This document shows, in pieces, positions 9,505 through 17,469 of a DNA stretch of 64,000 nucleotides (positions are counted from its first letter, which is position 1; the number at the start of each line of letters is the position of its first letter). The notes below the pieces were generated by a model. The model saw only the letters and a list, made by a program, of their open reading frames with translations, had not been told where the DNA came from and made no database searches. The DNA comes from JANSYL01 sp963921255 (GTDB lineage: Bacteria; Pseudomonadota; Alphaproteobacteria; Rhodobacterales; Rhodobacteraceae): contig CAWUEW020000003.1 in assembly GCA_963921255.3 (NCBI GenBank), forward strand, positions 1,612,001 through 1,676,000. The letters are read 5' to 3'. The position numbers and the translations under genes were made by a program.

Positions 9505-10593
9505 ATGGGACTCTTCATCCTGCGCCGTTTCGGCGTGATGATTCTTACGGCGCTCTGCCTGACATTCGTGGTCTTCTTCCTCACGAACCTGTTTCCAAAC
9601 CTGGAAAAACTCGCAAAGACACAAGGCAACGCGCGCATGACCGACGCCGAGGTTGTCTCTTGGCTCGACCGCAACGGTTACGGGGGGCCGATGATCTCCC
9701 GGTATGGCGAATGGTTGGGGGTTGTGCCCGGCTGGACGCGTGAAGACGACGACGGCGAAATCACCGGGCGCTGCATCGACCCCGGCATGGACCCGGCCGA
9801 TGCGCCACGGTTCTGCGGGCTTTTGCAGGGTGACTTGGGGTATTCGACGGTGTCCGATGACGAAGTCGCGAACATTATCGGCGGGCGGCTCCAATTGACC
9901 CTTGTTCTCATGGCCTGGGCCTTCGGCGTGATGGTGCCCGCGGCCCTGTTGGTCGGCGTTCTGGCCGGGATGCGCGAGGGATCGAGGATGGACCGAAGTC
10001 TGTCGACCTTTGCCATCGGCTCAACCGCGACACCCGAATACGTGTCAGGCGTGATTTTCATCGTCCTTCTGGCGTCGTCGACGGCCGGCATTTCGCCATG
10101 GCTGTCCGCGAATGGCTGGATTGAAGGACGGACCTTGTTCCTCGGGTCAGCCCGCTCTGCCATGGAAGACGGTGTCACCTTCTGGAACTTCACCCTGCCG
10201 GTGATGACCATCGCCCTTTACGGGATGGGCTATATCGCGCGGATGACCCGGGCCTCGATGGCCGAGGTCATGACGGCGCAGTATATCCGGACCGCGCGTC
10301 TCAAGGGCGTCAGCTTCCGGAACATCGTCATGAAGCACGCGCTTCGGAATGCTCTGATCGCCCCGTTCACCGTCATCATGCTCCAGTTTCCCTGGCTGCT
10401 GACCGGCGTTGTGATCGTGGAGACGCTCTTCAACTACAACGGCTTCGGTTGGACCTTGGTCCAAGCGGCATCAAACAACGATATCGAGCTGCTCCTCGCA
10501 TGCTCCATCGTCGCCGTGTTCGTGGTTCTGGTGACACAGCTGATTTCGGATATCGGCTATGTCTTCCTGAATCCTCGTATCCGTATTTCGTAA
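9505..10593 (+). CDS. ABC transporter permease, DppB type
   Basis: Inner-membrane permease of the peptide/nickel family, 362 aa. The N-terminal membrane segment LRRFGVMILTALCLTFVVFF is typical of DppB. A long periplasmic loop (about residues 35-125) precedes the transmembrane core. The cytoplasmic ATPase-coupling loop reads IARMTRASMAEVMTAQYIRT followed by ARLKGVS. The ATG at 9505 follows GGGGA. The stop is 13 bases before the second permease. The periplasmic loop is longer than in classical DppB (about 310-340 aa). Confidence 0.93.
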   Translation: MGLFILRRFGVMILTALCLTFVVFFLTNLFPNLEKLAKTQGNARMTDAEVVSWLDRNGYGGPMISRYGEWLGVVPGWTREDDDGEITGRCIDPGMDPADAPRFCGLLQGDLGYSTVSDDEVANIIGGRLQLTLVLMAWAFGVMVPAALLVGVLAGMREGSRMDRSLSTFAIGSTATPEYVSGVIFIVLLASSTAGISPWLSANGWIEGRTLFLGSARSAMEDGVTFWNFTLPVMTIALYGMGYIARMTRASMAEVMTAQYIRTARLKGVSFRNIVMKHALRNALIAPFTVIMLQFPWLLTGVVIVETLFNYNGFGWTLVQAASNNDIELLLACSIVAVFVVLVTQLISDIGYVFLNPRIRIS

Positions 10594-10606
10594 GGAGGCC
10601 TTGGAC

Positions 10607-12070
10607 ATGGAACCTTTGACCTGGTCCGGTGTTCTCGGACCCTTCGTGAACCCGGTGATGATGGCTGCAGTTGCCGTCTTCGCGTTGGGATTTGTCACCA
10701 ACTTCCTGCTCACGATCGTCGGCGTCCGCGCCGGCGAAGTGCAGATCAATGCGGATCACACGCTGACCGTGGACCGCACCCCTGTCGACTATGCGCTGAT
10801 GGCGATGAAATATGCCGTGTTGCTCTTCATTGCCTGCTGCGTGGTCTACATTCTTGGGGGCATCCTGCTTCCGTCGATCGAGTCCAAAGGCATCATTGCC
10901 GGCATGGCAGGTCGGCTGACGCCCGTGTGGGTGTGCCTCGTGATTACCTTTGCGGCCTCCATCTACTTCAAGCGCAAACTGGGCCTGTACGGGAAGCTGT
11001 TCGACAGCCCGATCGGCATGGTCGGGTTTGGCCTTGTGATGTTCTGGATCTTCTCGGCCGCATTCGCGGGCGTCGTAGCCACGCATGGCCCGATCGACGT
11101 TATTTCGCAGATGCGGAACGATGTGCCAGGCCCCCCCCTGCCAAGCCCGGAAGACGGCGATTTCGCCTACTACCTGCTTGGCGGAGACAACCTGGGACGG
11201 GACGTGTTCAGCCGGATGATCTTTGGCGCGCAGGAGGTGCTCAAGATCACACCCGCCGCGACGCTTTTCGCGTTCATGGTGGGCGTCACGCTTGGGTTGC
11301 CAGCAGGCTACTTCGGTGGACGTCTCGACACGATCATCACCTTTATCGCGAACCTCGCCCTCGCATTCCCTGTCATCCTGCTGTTCTTCCTGCTGGTGAC
11401 ACCGGAAATCGTGGCGGCGGGCGTGCCGCAATACATGTCCATGATCCTGTTCATCTTCCCGATCATGTTCTTCGTTGTGTTGTTCAATTCGCGCTACCAC
11501 ACACAGCCCACGAAGCGGAACATGCTCGTGGCGATCACGATGGTCGTGGGCCTTTTGGCCTACTTCTCGTTGATCTCGAATGCCGATGATCCAGACCTGC
11601 CGCTCGCCTTCCGCCTGTGGCCGGAGGTTCTGGATCTCTTCGACATTCCGGGCAACCTGCTGATCGTGTTCGTGTCGGTGGTCTTCGTGAACTCACCCAC
11701 GGTGTTCCGCATCGTGCGCGGGATCGTTCTGGACATCAAAACACGCGACTACGTGGCCGCCGGTCAGACCCGAGGTGAAGGTCCGTGGTACATCATGCTG
11801 TGGGAGATTCTGCCCAACGCGCGTGGACCGCTGATCGTCGATTTCTGTCTGCGGATCGGCTACACGACCATCCTGCTCGGCACCTTGGGCTTCTTCGGCC
11901 TCGGTGTGAGCCCGGAAAGCCCGGATTGGGGATCGACGATCAACGAAGGCCGCCGCCTTCTGACGATCTATCCGCACCCGGCCCTGCCCCCGGCATTGGC
12001 GCTGATGAGCCTCGTGCTCGGCCTCAACCTGCTGGCGGATGGTCTGCGTGAAGAAAGCCTGAAAGACTGA
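10607..12070 (+). CDS. ABC transporter permease, DppC type with extra membrane segments
   Basis: Second permease, 487 aa, much longer than the usual ~300 aa of DppC. The C-terminal core has the coupling loop RDYVAAGQTRGEGPWYIMLW and the conserved LLGTLGFFGLGVSPESPDWG. Before the normal first segment there are about 140 extra residues with three hydrophobic stretches. A second insertion of roughly 60 residues lies in mid-protein (around residues 270-345). AAGGAGG eight bases ahead fixes the ATG at 10607 rather than the TTG two codons earlier. It overlaps the next gene by one base (TGATG). Confidence 0.92.
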   Translation: MEPLTWSGVLGPFVNPVMMAAVAVFALGFVTNFLLTIVGVRAGEVQINADHTLTVDRTPVDYALMAMKYAVLLFIACCVVYILGGILLPSIESKGIIAGMAGRLTPVWVCLVITFAASIYFKRKLGLYGKLFDSPIGMVGFGLVMFWIFSAAFAGVVATHGPIDVISQMRNDVPGPPLPSPEDGDFAYYLLGGDNLGRDVFSRMIFGAQEVLKITPAATLFAFMVGVTLGLPAGYFGGRLDTIITFIANLALAFPVILLFFLLVTPEIVAAGVPQYMSMILFIFPIMFFVVLFNSRYHTQPTKRNMLVAITMVVGLLAYFSLISNADDPDLPLAFRLWPEVLDLFDIPGNLLIVFVSVVFVNSPTVFRIVRGIVLDIKTRDYVAAGQTRGEGPWYIMLWEILPNARGPLIVDFCLRIGYTTILLGTLGFFGLGVSPESPDWGSTINEGRRLLTIYPHPALPPALALMSLVLGLNLLADGLREESLKD

Positions 12071-12558
12071 TGCGTCCTCTGTCGCGCATATCGCGCTGTG
12101 CCGCGCCGGTGAGCCTGGGGGTTGCCCTTGCGTTCACCGGCTCGGCCACGGCCGATACGGTGGAGCAGCCGATCTGGCAGCCCGCCATCTACTGTGCGGC
12201 GCTTGATTTCACGCGTGCGGATCTTTTGACAGGGATCGAGGCCGATCTGCCGGAATGGGCCGGGACACCGGATTCAGCGACGAAAACCGGGCGCGCCTAC
12301 CTGCGCATCGCGGCCGAGGCGCTGGATTGTCCCCCTCAGGACGAGGTCACGACTTACCTGTCGAATGCCCGGATCGGCATACAGCATCGGATCCGTGTCG
12401 CCACCGGCTTTGGCATTTCCCCGGAAACGATGGTCCTGCCGATCGCATCGGAAAGCGAGTTGGTTTGCGAACTGACCTTCGCGCCCGAGCTTTTGGCCGA
12501 GATGCGCGCCCACGAAGAACACACCCCGCCCGACCCGATCTGTGGTTGGGCGGAATGA
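12070..12558 (+). CDS. Small exported protein within ABC transporter operon
   Basis: A 162-aa protein of unrecognised family. The N-terminus is a clear Sec signal peptide (two Arg, hydrophobic run APVSLGVALAFTGSATA, likely cut after ATA near residue 28). The mature part has four cysteines (in YCAAL, LDCPP, VCELT and ICGWA), which could form two disulfides in the periplasm. Its start overlaps the stop of the permease gene by one base, and the ATPase gene follows, so it is translated with the transporter. It may assist or modulate it, but this is only inferred from position. Confidence 0.72.
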   Translation: MRPLSRISRCAAPVSLGVALAFTGSATADTVEQPIWQPAIYCAALDFTRADLLTGIEADLPEWAGTPDSATKTGRAYLRIAAEALDCPPQDEVTTYLSNARIGIQHRIRVATGFGISPETMVLPIASESELVCELTFAPELLAEMRAHEEHTPPDPICGWAE

Positions 12559-12644
12559 CAGTCAAAATCATGGCCATCGCGCGCAACACCCGCGCGGCCA
12601 AGACCGAACATACGGGCCCACGCCCGGAACAGGGAGACAGCTAA

Positions 12645-14735
12645 ATGCCAGATCGCGAACCCTATGACGGCCCAATTCTCGAGATCGAGAATCTGTCGAT
12701 CTCCTTCTTTACGCGCTTGCGCGAAATTCCCGCAGTGATGGACTTTTCCTGCACGGTGATGCCGGGCGAGGCGATGGGCCTTGTCGGCGAATCCGGCTGC
12801 GGGAAATCCACGGTGGCCCTCGGGGTCATGCAGGACCTTGGTGTCAACGGACGGATCGTCGGTGGGTCGATCAAGTTCAAGGGCCGCGACCTGAACGCGA
12901 TGTCCGACGAAGAACTGCGCGATCTGCGCGGATCGGAGATCGCGATGATCTATCAGGAGCCGATGGCCTCTCTGAACCCGGCCATGAAGATCGGCAAGCA
13001 GTTGATGGAAGTCCCGATGATCCACGAAGGGGTCTCGGCCGAGGAGGCTTATAAACGCGCCCTCGAAGTGGTCACGGATGTGCGCCTGCCCGACCCCAAG
13101 CGCATGCTGGAAAGTTTCCCGCACCAGCTTTCGGGCGGCCAGCAGCAGCGGATCGTGATCGCGATGGCGCTGATGGCGAACCCATCGCTTCTGATCCTGG
13201 ATGAGCCGACCACCGCCCTGGACGTGACCGTGGAAGCCGCCGTTGTGGATCTGGTGAAAGACCTGGGCCGCAAATACGGCACCTCGATGCTGTTCATCAG
13301 CCACAACCTCGGCCTGGTTCTGGAAACCTGCGACCGTCTGTGTGTCATGTATTCGGGCGAGGCGGTGGAAACCGGCTCGATCGAAGACGTTTTCGACAAG
13401 ATGCAGCACCCCTACACGCAGGCCCTGTTCCGGTCGATCCCGCTGCCGGGCGCGGACAAGAACGAACGGCCGCTCGTGGCCATTCCCGGCAACTTCCCCC
13501 TGCCCCATGAACGTCCGTCGGGCTGCAACTTTGGCCCCCGCTGCGACTACTACCAAAGCGGACGCTGCAACGCGCAGGACATTCCGATGTTCAACGTGCC
13601 GGGCAATGATCGCCACGCAACGCGGTGCCTGCGCTTCGAGGAAATTGACTGGCACGCCCCCATCGAGGTTGGGGATTCAACCGAGAAGGCAGAGGTCGGC
13701 GATGTCGTCCTTCGGATCGACAACCTCAAGAAATACTACGAGGTGGCCGCCAATTCGATGTTCGGTGGCGGGGACACCAAGGTGGTGAAGGCCAATGAGA
13801 CCCTCAGTTTCGAAGCGCGCGAAAGTGAAACGCTCGCCATCGTGGGGGAATCAGGCTGCGGCAAATCCACGTTGGCCAAGGTTCTGATGGGCCTGGAAAC
13901 CGCAACGGACGGCCACGTGTTCCTGGACAATATGGCGATTGAGGGGACACCGATCGAAGATCGGGAAACCGGTACGGTTTCGTCGATCCAGATGGTGTTC
14001 CAGAACCCGTTCGACACGCTGAACCCCTCGATGACCGTGGGGCGCCAGATCATCCGGGCGCTGGAGGTCTTTGGCATTGGCGAAAATGACGAAGCCCGCA
14101 AACAACGCATGCTCGAATTGCTCGACCTTGTGAAACTGCCGCGCGCCTTTGCCGATCGGATGCCGCGCCAGTTGTCCGGCGGCCAGAAACAGCGGGTCGG
14201 CATCGCGCGAGCCTTCGCAGGCGGCGCACGCATCGTGGTGGCAGACGAACCCGTCTCGGCCCTTGATGTGTCGGTGCAGGCGGCTGTGACCGACCTGCTG
14301 ATGGAAATCCAGCGGGACGAGAAAACCACGCTTCTCTTCATCTCGCACGATCTGTCGATTGTCCGGTATCTCTCGGACCGGGTGATGGTGATGTATCTCG
14401 GCCATGTGGTCGAGATTGGCGATACCGAGCAGGTGTTCAGCCCGCCCTACCACCCCTACACCGAGGCGCTTTTGTCGGCCGTCCCGATTGCCGATACCTC
14501 GGTCGAGAAGCAGCACATCGTGCTCGAGGGCGATATTCCCTCGGCCATGAGCCCGCCGCCGGGCTGCCCGTTCCAGACGCGCTGCCGCTGGAAATCGGAT
14601 GTCCCAGGCGGTTTGTGCGAAACCGAAGTGCCGCCGATGAAGATGCTGGCCGATGGGCATCAGGTGAAGTGTCACCTGGCCGAAGACATCCTCGCGCGGA
14701 TGGAACCGGTGATCAAAATCCACGCAGCCGAGTAA
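12645..14735 (+). CDS. Fused double ATP-binding protein of peptide-type ABC transporter
   Basis: Two ATPases (DppD- and DppF-like) in one 696-aa chain. The first half has Walker A GESGCGKST at residues 48-56 and the signature LSGGQQQR, with LILDEPTTALDVT as Walker B. The second half repeats GESGCGKST near residue 400, then LSGGQKQR and VVADEPVSALDVS. Each half ends in the Cys-containing oligopeptide-transporter tail (GCNFGPRC and GCPFQTRC). Such fusions are common in alphaproteobacteria. The start ATG follows GGGAGACAG. Last gene of the operon; a terminator follows. Confidence 0.95.
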   Translation: MPDREPYDGPILEIENLSISFFTRLREIPAVMDFSCTVMPGEAMGLVGESGCGKSTVALGVMQDLGVNGRIVGGSIKFKGRDLNAMSDEELRDLRGSEIAMIYQEPMASLNPAMKIGKQLMEVPMIHEGVSAEEAYKRALEVVTDVRLPDPKRMLESFPHQLSGGQQQRIVIAMALMANPSLLILDEPTTALDVTVEAAVVDLVKDLGRKYGTSMLFISHNLGLVLETCDRLCVMYSGEAVETGSIEDVFDKMQHPYTQALFRSIPLPGADKNERPLVAIPGNFPLPHERPSGCNFGPRCDYYQSGRCNAQDIPMFNVPGNDRHATRCLRFEEIDWHAPIEVGDSTEKAEVGDVVLRIDNLKKYYEVAANSMFGGGDTKVVKANETLSFEARESETLAIVGESGCGKSTLAKVLMGLETATDGHVFLDNMAIEGTPIEDRETGTVSSIQMVFQNPFDTLNPSMTVGRQIIRALEVFGIGENDEARKQRMLELLDLVKLPRAFADRMPRQLSGGQKQRVGIARAFAGGARIVVADEPVSALDVSVQAAVTDLLMEIQRDEKTTLLFISHDLSIVRYLSDRVMVMYLGHVVEIGDTEQVFSPPYHPYTEALLSAVPIADTSVEKQHIVLEGDIPSAMSPPPGCPFQTRCRWKSDVPGGLCETEVPPMKMLADGHQVKCHLAEDILARMEPVIKIHAAE

Positions 14736-14758
14736 GCACGCTCGGTTAGACAGAATCG

Positions 14759-14784
14759 AAGCCCCGGCTCTGGCCGGGGCTTTT
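14759..14784. terminator. Rho-independent terminator between convergent genes
   Basis: A perfect 10-bp stem (arm AAGCCCCGGC, loop TCTG) followed by TTTTCC on the plus strand. It ends the ABC transporter operon, and it can also stop modC transcripts arriving from the other side, although the T-run there is weak. Confidence 0.88.
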
Positions 14785-14788
14785 CCTG

Positions 14789-15895
14789 TTAAAGATGCCC
14801 CGGCGACGGGCCGATGCCGACATCCCCGGAAGCCACGGCCACGGATTTCACCACGGCATAGCCCGTCCAGCCCTGGGCCAGGGCCATCCCTTTGGCCGAA
14901 CGCTGCGTCACCCGCGCAAGGAGCCGCGCATCGCCGGCCTTCAATTGCACCATCACCCCTGGTCCGTCGCCCTGCCGCAGGGCGATGATCTCAACCGGGA
15001 GGATGTTGAGCGCCGAGATCTCGTCCGGGCGCGATTTGGACAGCATAATATCCTGGGCCTCGATCCGAAGCCGCAACGGCGCGCCAACCGGCGCGGCGAC
15101 CTTGGGCAGCCAAATCGTAGCCCCTGCCCCCTTTGCCTCGGTCAGACCGTCAGAATGGTGGGCCGCCACCGTGGCCACGATCACAGCGCCTGCCTCGCGA
15201 ACGCCCGTTGCCGCGACAGCCGACAGATCGGACAGCACATCTGCGACCGACCCAGAGGTGCGCACAGCTCCGTCCTCCAGAACCACGACATCGGTCGCGA
15301 GGCGCGCAATCTCGGAAATCTGGTGAGACACATACAGGATCGGAACGTCGGCCTGATCGCGCACATGTTCGAGATAGGGCAGAATCTCGTCCTTGCGGGC
15401 CTGATCAAGCGCCGCCAGCGGCTCATCCAGCAACAAAAGCTCTGGCGCAGACAAAAGCGCCCGCCCGATGGCGACCCGTTGCGCTTCACCGCCCGACAGA
15501 TCGGCGATCCCCCGCTGCAGCAAATGCCCAATCCCAAGCATGTCCACCACCGCGCCTTGATCCGTGGCGGGCGTGCTGTCCGGCAGAAAACGCTGCGCAT
15601 AGGTCAGGTTCCGCGCGACGCTGAGGTGCGGGAACAGCCGGGCATCCTGAAACACATACCCCACGCGCCGCCGATGTGGCGGCACCCAAATCCCCGCAGA
15701 TGTGTCGACCAGTACCCGTTCGCCCAGGGAAATCCGGGCTGCATCCGGACGCATCAGTCCGGCGACGGCATTGACCACGGTCGTTTTCCCGGCGCCCGAC
15801 CGGCCAAACAGAGCCGTGACGCCGTCCGATGCACTGAAGCTCACATCCAGCTGGAACGCGGCCTGCCCGTGGCGAACCTGCACCCACCCCGTCAT
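14789..15895 (-). CDS. modC: Molybdate ABC transporter ATP-binding protein ModC
   Basis: Cytoplasmic ATPase of the molybdate importer, 368 aa. Walker A GRSGAGKTT is at residues 31-39. The signature LSGGEAQR and Walker B LLLLDEPLAALD follow. The C-terminal ~140 residues contain the TOBE/molybdate-binding region typical of ModC (segment LRLRIEAQDIMLSKSRPDEI). The ATG at 15895 overlaps the modB stop in an ATGA, which fixes the start. The frame continues upstream only as a shadow of modB. Confidence 0.95.
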   Translation of the reverse strand: MTGWVQVRHGQAAFQLDVSFSASDGVTALFGRSGAGKTTVVNAVAGLMRPDAARISLGERVLVDTSAGIWVPPHRRRVGYVFQDARLFPHLSVARNLTYAQRFLPDSTPATDQGAVVDMLGIGHLLQRGIADLSGGEAQRVAIGRALLSAPELLLLDEPLAALDQARKDEILPYLEHVRDQADVPILYVSHQISEIARLATDVVVLEDGAVRTSGSVADVLSDLSAVAATGVREAGAVIVATVAAHHSDGLTEAKGAGATIWLPKVAAPVGAPLRLRIEAQDIMLSKSRPDEISALNILPVEIIALRQGDGPGVMVQLKAGDARLLARVTQRSAKGMALAQGWTGYAVVKSVAVASGDVGIGPSPGHL

Positions 15896-16581
15896 TTGCC
15901 CGCCACCCGCTTCGCCGCCCGTCCAGCCACGGCCTCGGACACAAGCAATGCCGCCATTGAGACGGCGATTGCGATCACAACCAGCCGCAGGGCCGCGCCT
16001 TCCCCGCCCGGGGTCTGCAAAAACGCGTAGACCGCCAACGGCAGGGTTTGCGTCTCGCCGGGGATGTTGGACACAAAGGTGATGGTCGCGCCGAATTCCC
16101 CCAAAGCCTTGGCAAACGCCAGCACCGCCCCTGCGATGACACCGGGTAAGATCAAGGGCAGGGTAACGGTCACGAACACCCAAATCCGCGCGGCCCCAAG
16201 GGTCGCGGCCGCCTCTTCAAGCTTCGGATCGACAGCCTCGATCGAAAGGCGGATCGCCCGCACCATCAGTGGAAAGGCCATCACGGCGGCCGCCAGCGCC
16301 GCGCCTGTCCACCGGAACGCGACCCCGGTCCCGAAAACCGCCTCCAACGCGATCCCGAACGGTCCACGCGGGCCGAACCCGACCAGCAAAAGGTACCCCG
16401 TCACCACGGGCGGCAGAACAAGCGGCAAATGCACCAACCCATTCACGACCGCTTTTCCCGGAAAGGACCACCGGGCCAGCGCGTAGGCTACGAAAACCCC
16501 CAAGGGCAGGCTCAAGACCACCGCCACAAGGGCAACGCGCAGCGACAGGCCCAAGACCTCCCATTCCGCCGGACCGAGCAT
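15892..16581 (-). CDS. modB: Molybdate ABC transporter permease ModB
   Basis: A 229-aa integral membrane permease with about five hydrophobic segments. It carries the coupling-loop block EEAAATLGAARIWVFVTVTL and then ILPGVIAGAVLAFAKALGEF, which are hallmarks of ModB/CysT-type permeases. Starts MLGPAEWEVL and lies three bases after modA. Overlaps modC by four bases, so the three genes form one transcription unit. Confidence 0.95.
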   Translation of the reverse strand: MLGPAEWEVLGLSLRVALVAVVLSLPLGVFVAYALARWSFPGKAVVNGLVHLPLVLPPVVTGYLLLVGFGPRGPFGIALEAVFGTGVAFRWTGAALAAAVMAFPLMVRAIRLSIEAVDPKLEEAAATLGAARIWVFVTVTLPLILPGVIAGAVLAFAKALGEFGATITFVSNIPGETQTLPLAVYAFLQTPGGEGAALRLVVIAIAVSMAALLVSEAVAGRAAKRVAGK

Positions 16582-16584
16582 GTC

Positions 16585-17370
16585 CTACCTGTCCCCCACA
16601 AGGCCGAATCCATGGCCGGTGAAGATGGCGCGGGCAAAGGGACTGTTCAAAAAGACCAGAAACGCGTGGGCGTCCGCATGATCGCCGCCACGGGTCACGG
16701 CGGCGGGATAGACAATCGGCGGATGGGCCGCGACCGGTATCTCGGCGATCACTTCGATCCGGCGTTCCACCTGCGCGTCGGTGGCGTAGACCACCCCAAG
16801 CGTTGCCGCCCGCACCGCAACCAAGGCCAACGCGCCGCGCACGTTGTCAGATTGCACCACGCGATCCGCAACCGCCTCCCAAAGTCCAAGGTTTTCCAAA
16901 GCGGCACGCGCGTAGATGCCGGCGGGAACCGCATCCACCAGCGCCATTGCCAAGCGTCCGCGCCCAAGCCGTTCGACAAATTCAGAGGCCGACGTCAGAT
17001 CAAGGTCACCCTCTTCGTGCCAGCCGCCCACAACGACCAAACGGTTGGTCAGCAGGTCGAGGCGCGCACCTGGGGCCAAATCCCCGCTTTGGTCCAGCGC
17101 GTCCATCCACTCGACACTGGCCAAAACCACAACGTCGGCCGGTGCCCCGGCCTGAACCTGTCGTGCGATGGCTGAACTGCCCGCGAATGAAAGGGTCACG
17201 TCGCCACCGGTCTGAGATTCCCACATCTCGGCGACATCGCGGATCGCATCGCTGAGGCTGGCGGCCGCAAAGACGGTCACGTCCCCGGCATGGGCGGGTG
17301 CCACCAAGGTGCCGGCCACCAAGGCGGCTCCAAGCCGTTTTATCCAGACATGACCACGCCGTTTCTGCAT
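16585..17370 (-). CDS. modA: Molybdate-binding periplasmic protein ModA
   Basis: A 261-aa periplasmic binding protein. The signal peptide ends at APAHA, and the mature protein begins GDVTVFAAASLSDAIRDVAE, the ModA N-terminal pattern. VTLSFAGSSAIARQVQAGAPADV is the anion-binding block. It is divergent from hypF. No clear ModE-type palindrome was seen in the 99 bases between the two starts. Confidence 0.94.
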   Translation of the reverse strand: MQKRRGHVWIKRLGAALVAGTLVAPAHAGDVTVFAAASLSDAIRDVAEMWESQTGGDVTLSFAGSSAIARQVQAGAPADVVVLASVEWMDALDQSGDLAPGARLDLLTNRLVVVGGWHEEGDLDLTSASEFVERLGRGRLAMALVDAVPAGIYARAALENLGLWEAVADRVVQSDNVRGALALVAVRAATLGVVYATDAQVERRIEVIAEIPVAAHPPIVYPAAVTRGGDHADAHAFLVFLNSPFARAIFTGHGFGLVGDR

Positions 17371-17469
17371 GGCTCGACCCTGACCCGTGACTGCCGGGAC
17401 AGCAAGCCCAATTGGACCTCTGCCCTAGGACGGTCTAGGCTCGGGGCGCCACGTCTTGGAGGGTCGCGC

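Noticed and set aside
17371..17469. ModE-type operator between modA and hypF
   Set aside because: The spacer lacks the AT-rich inverted repeat expected for a molybdate-responsive site.
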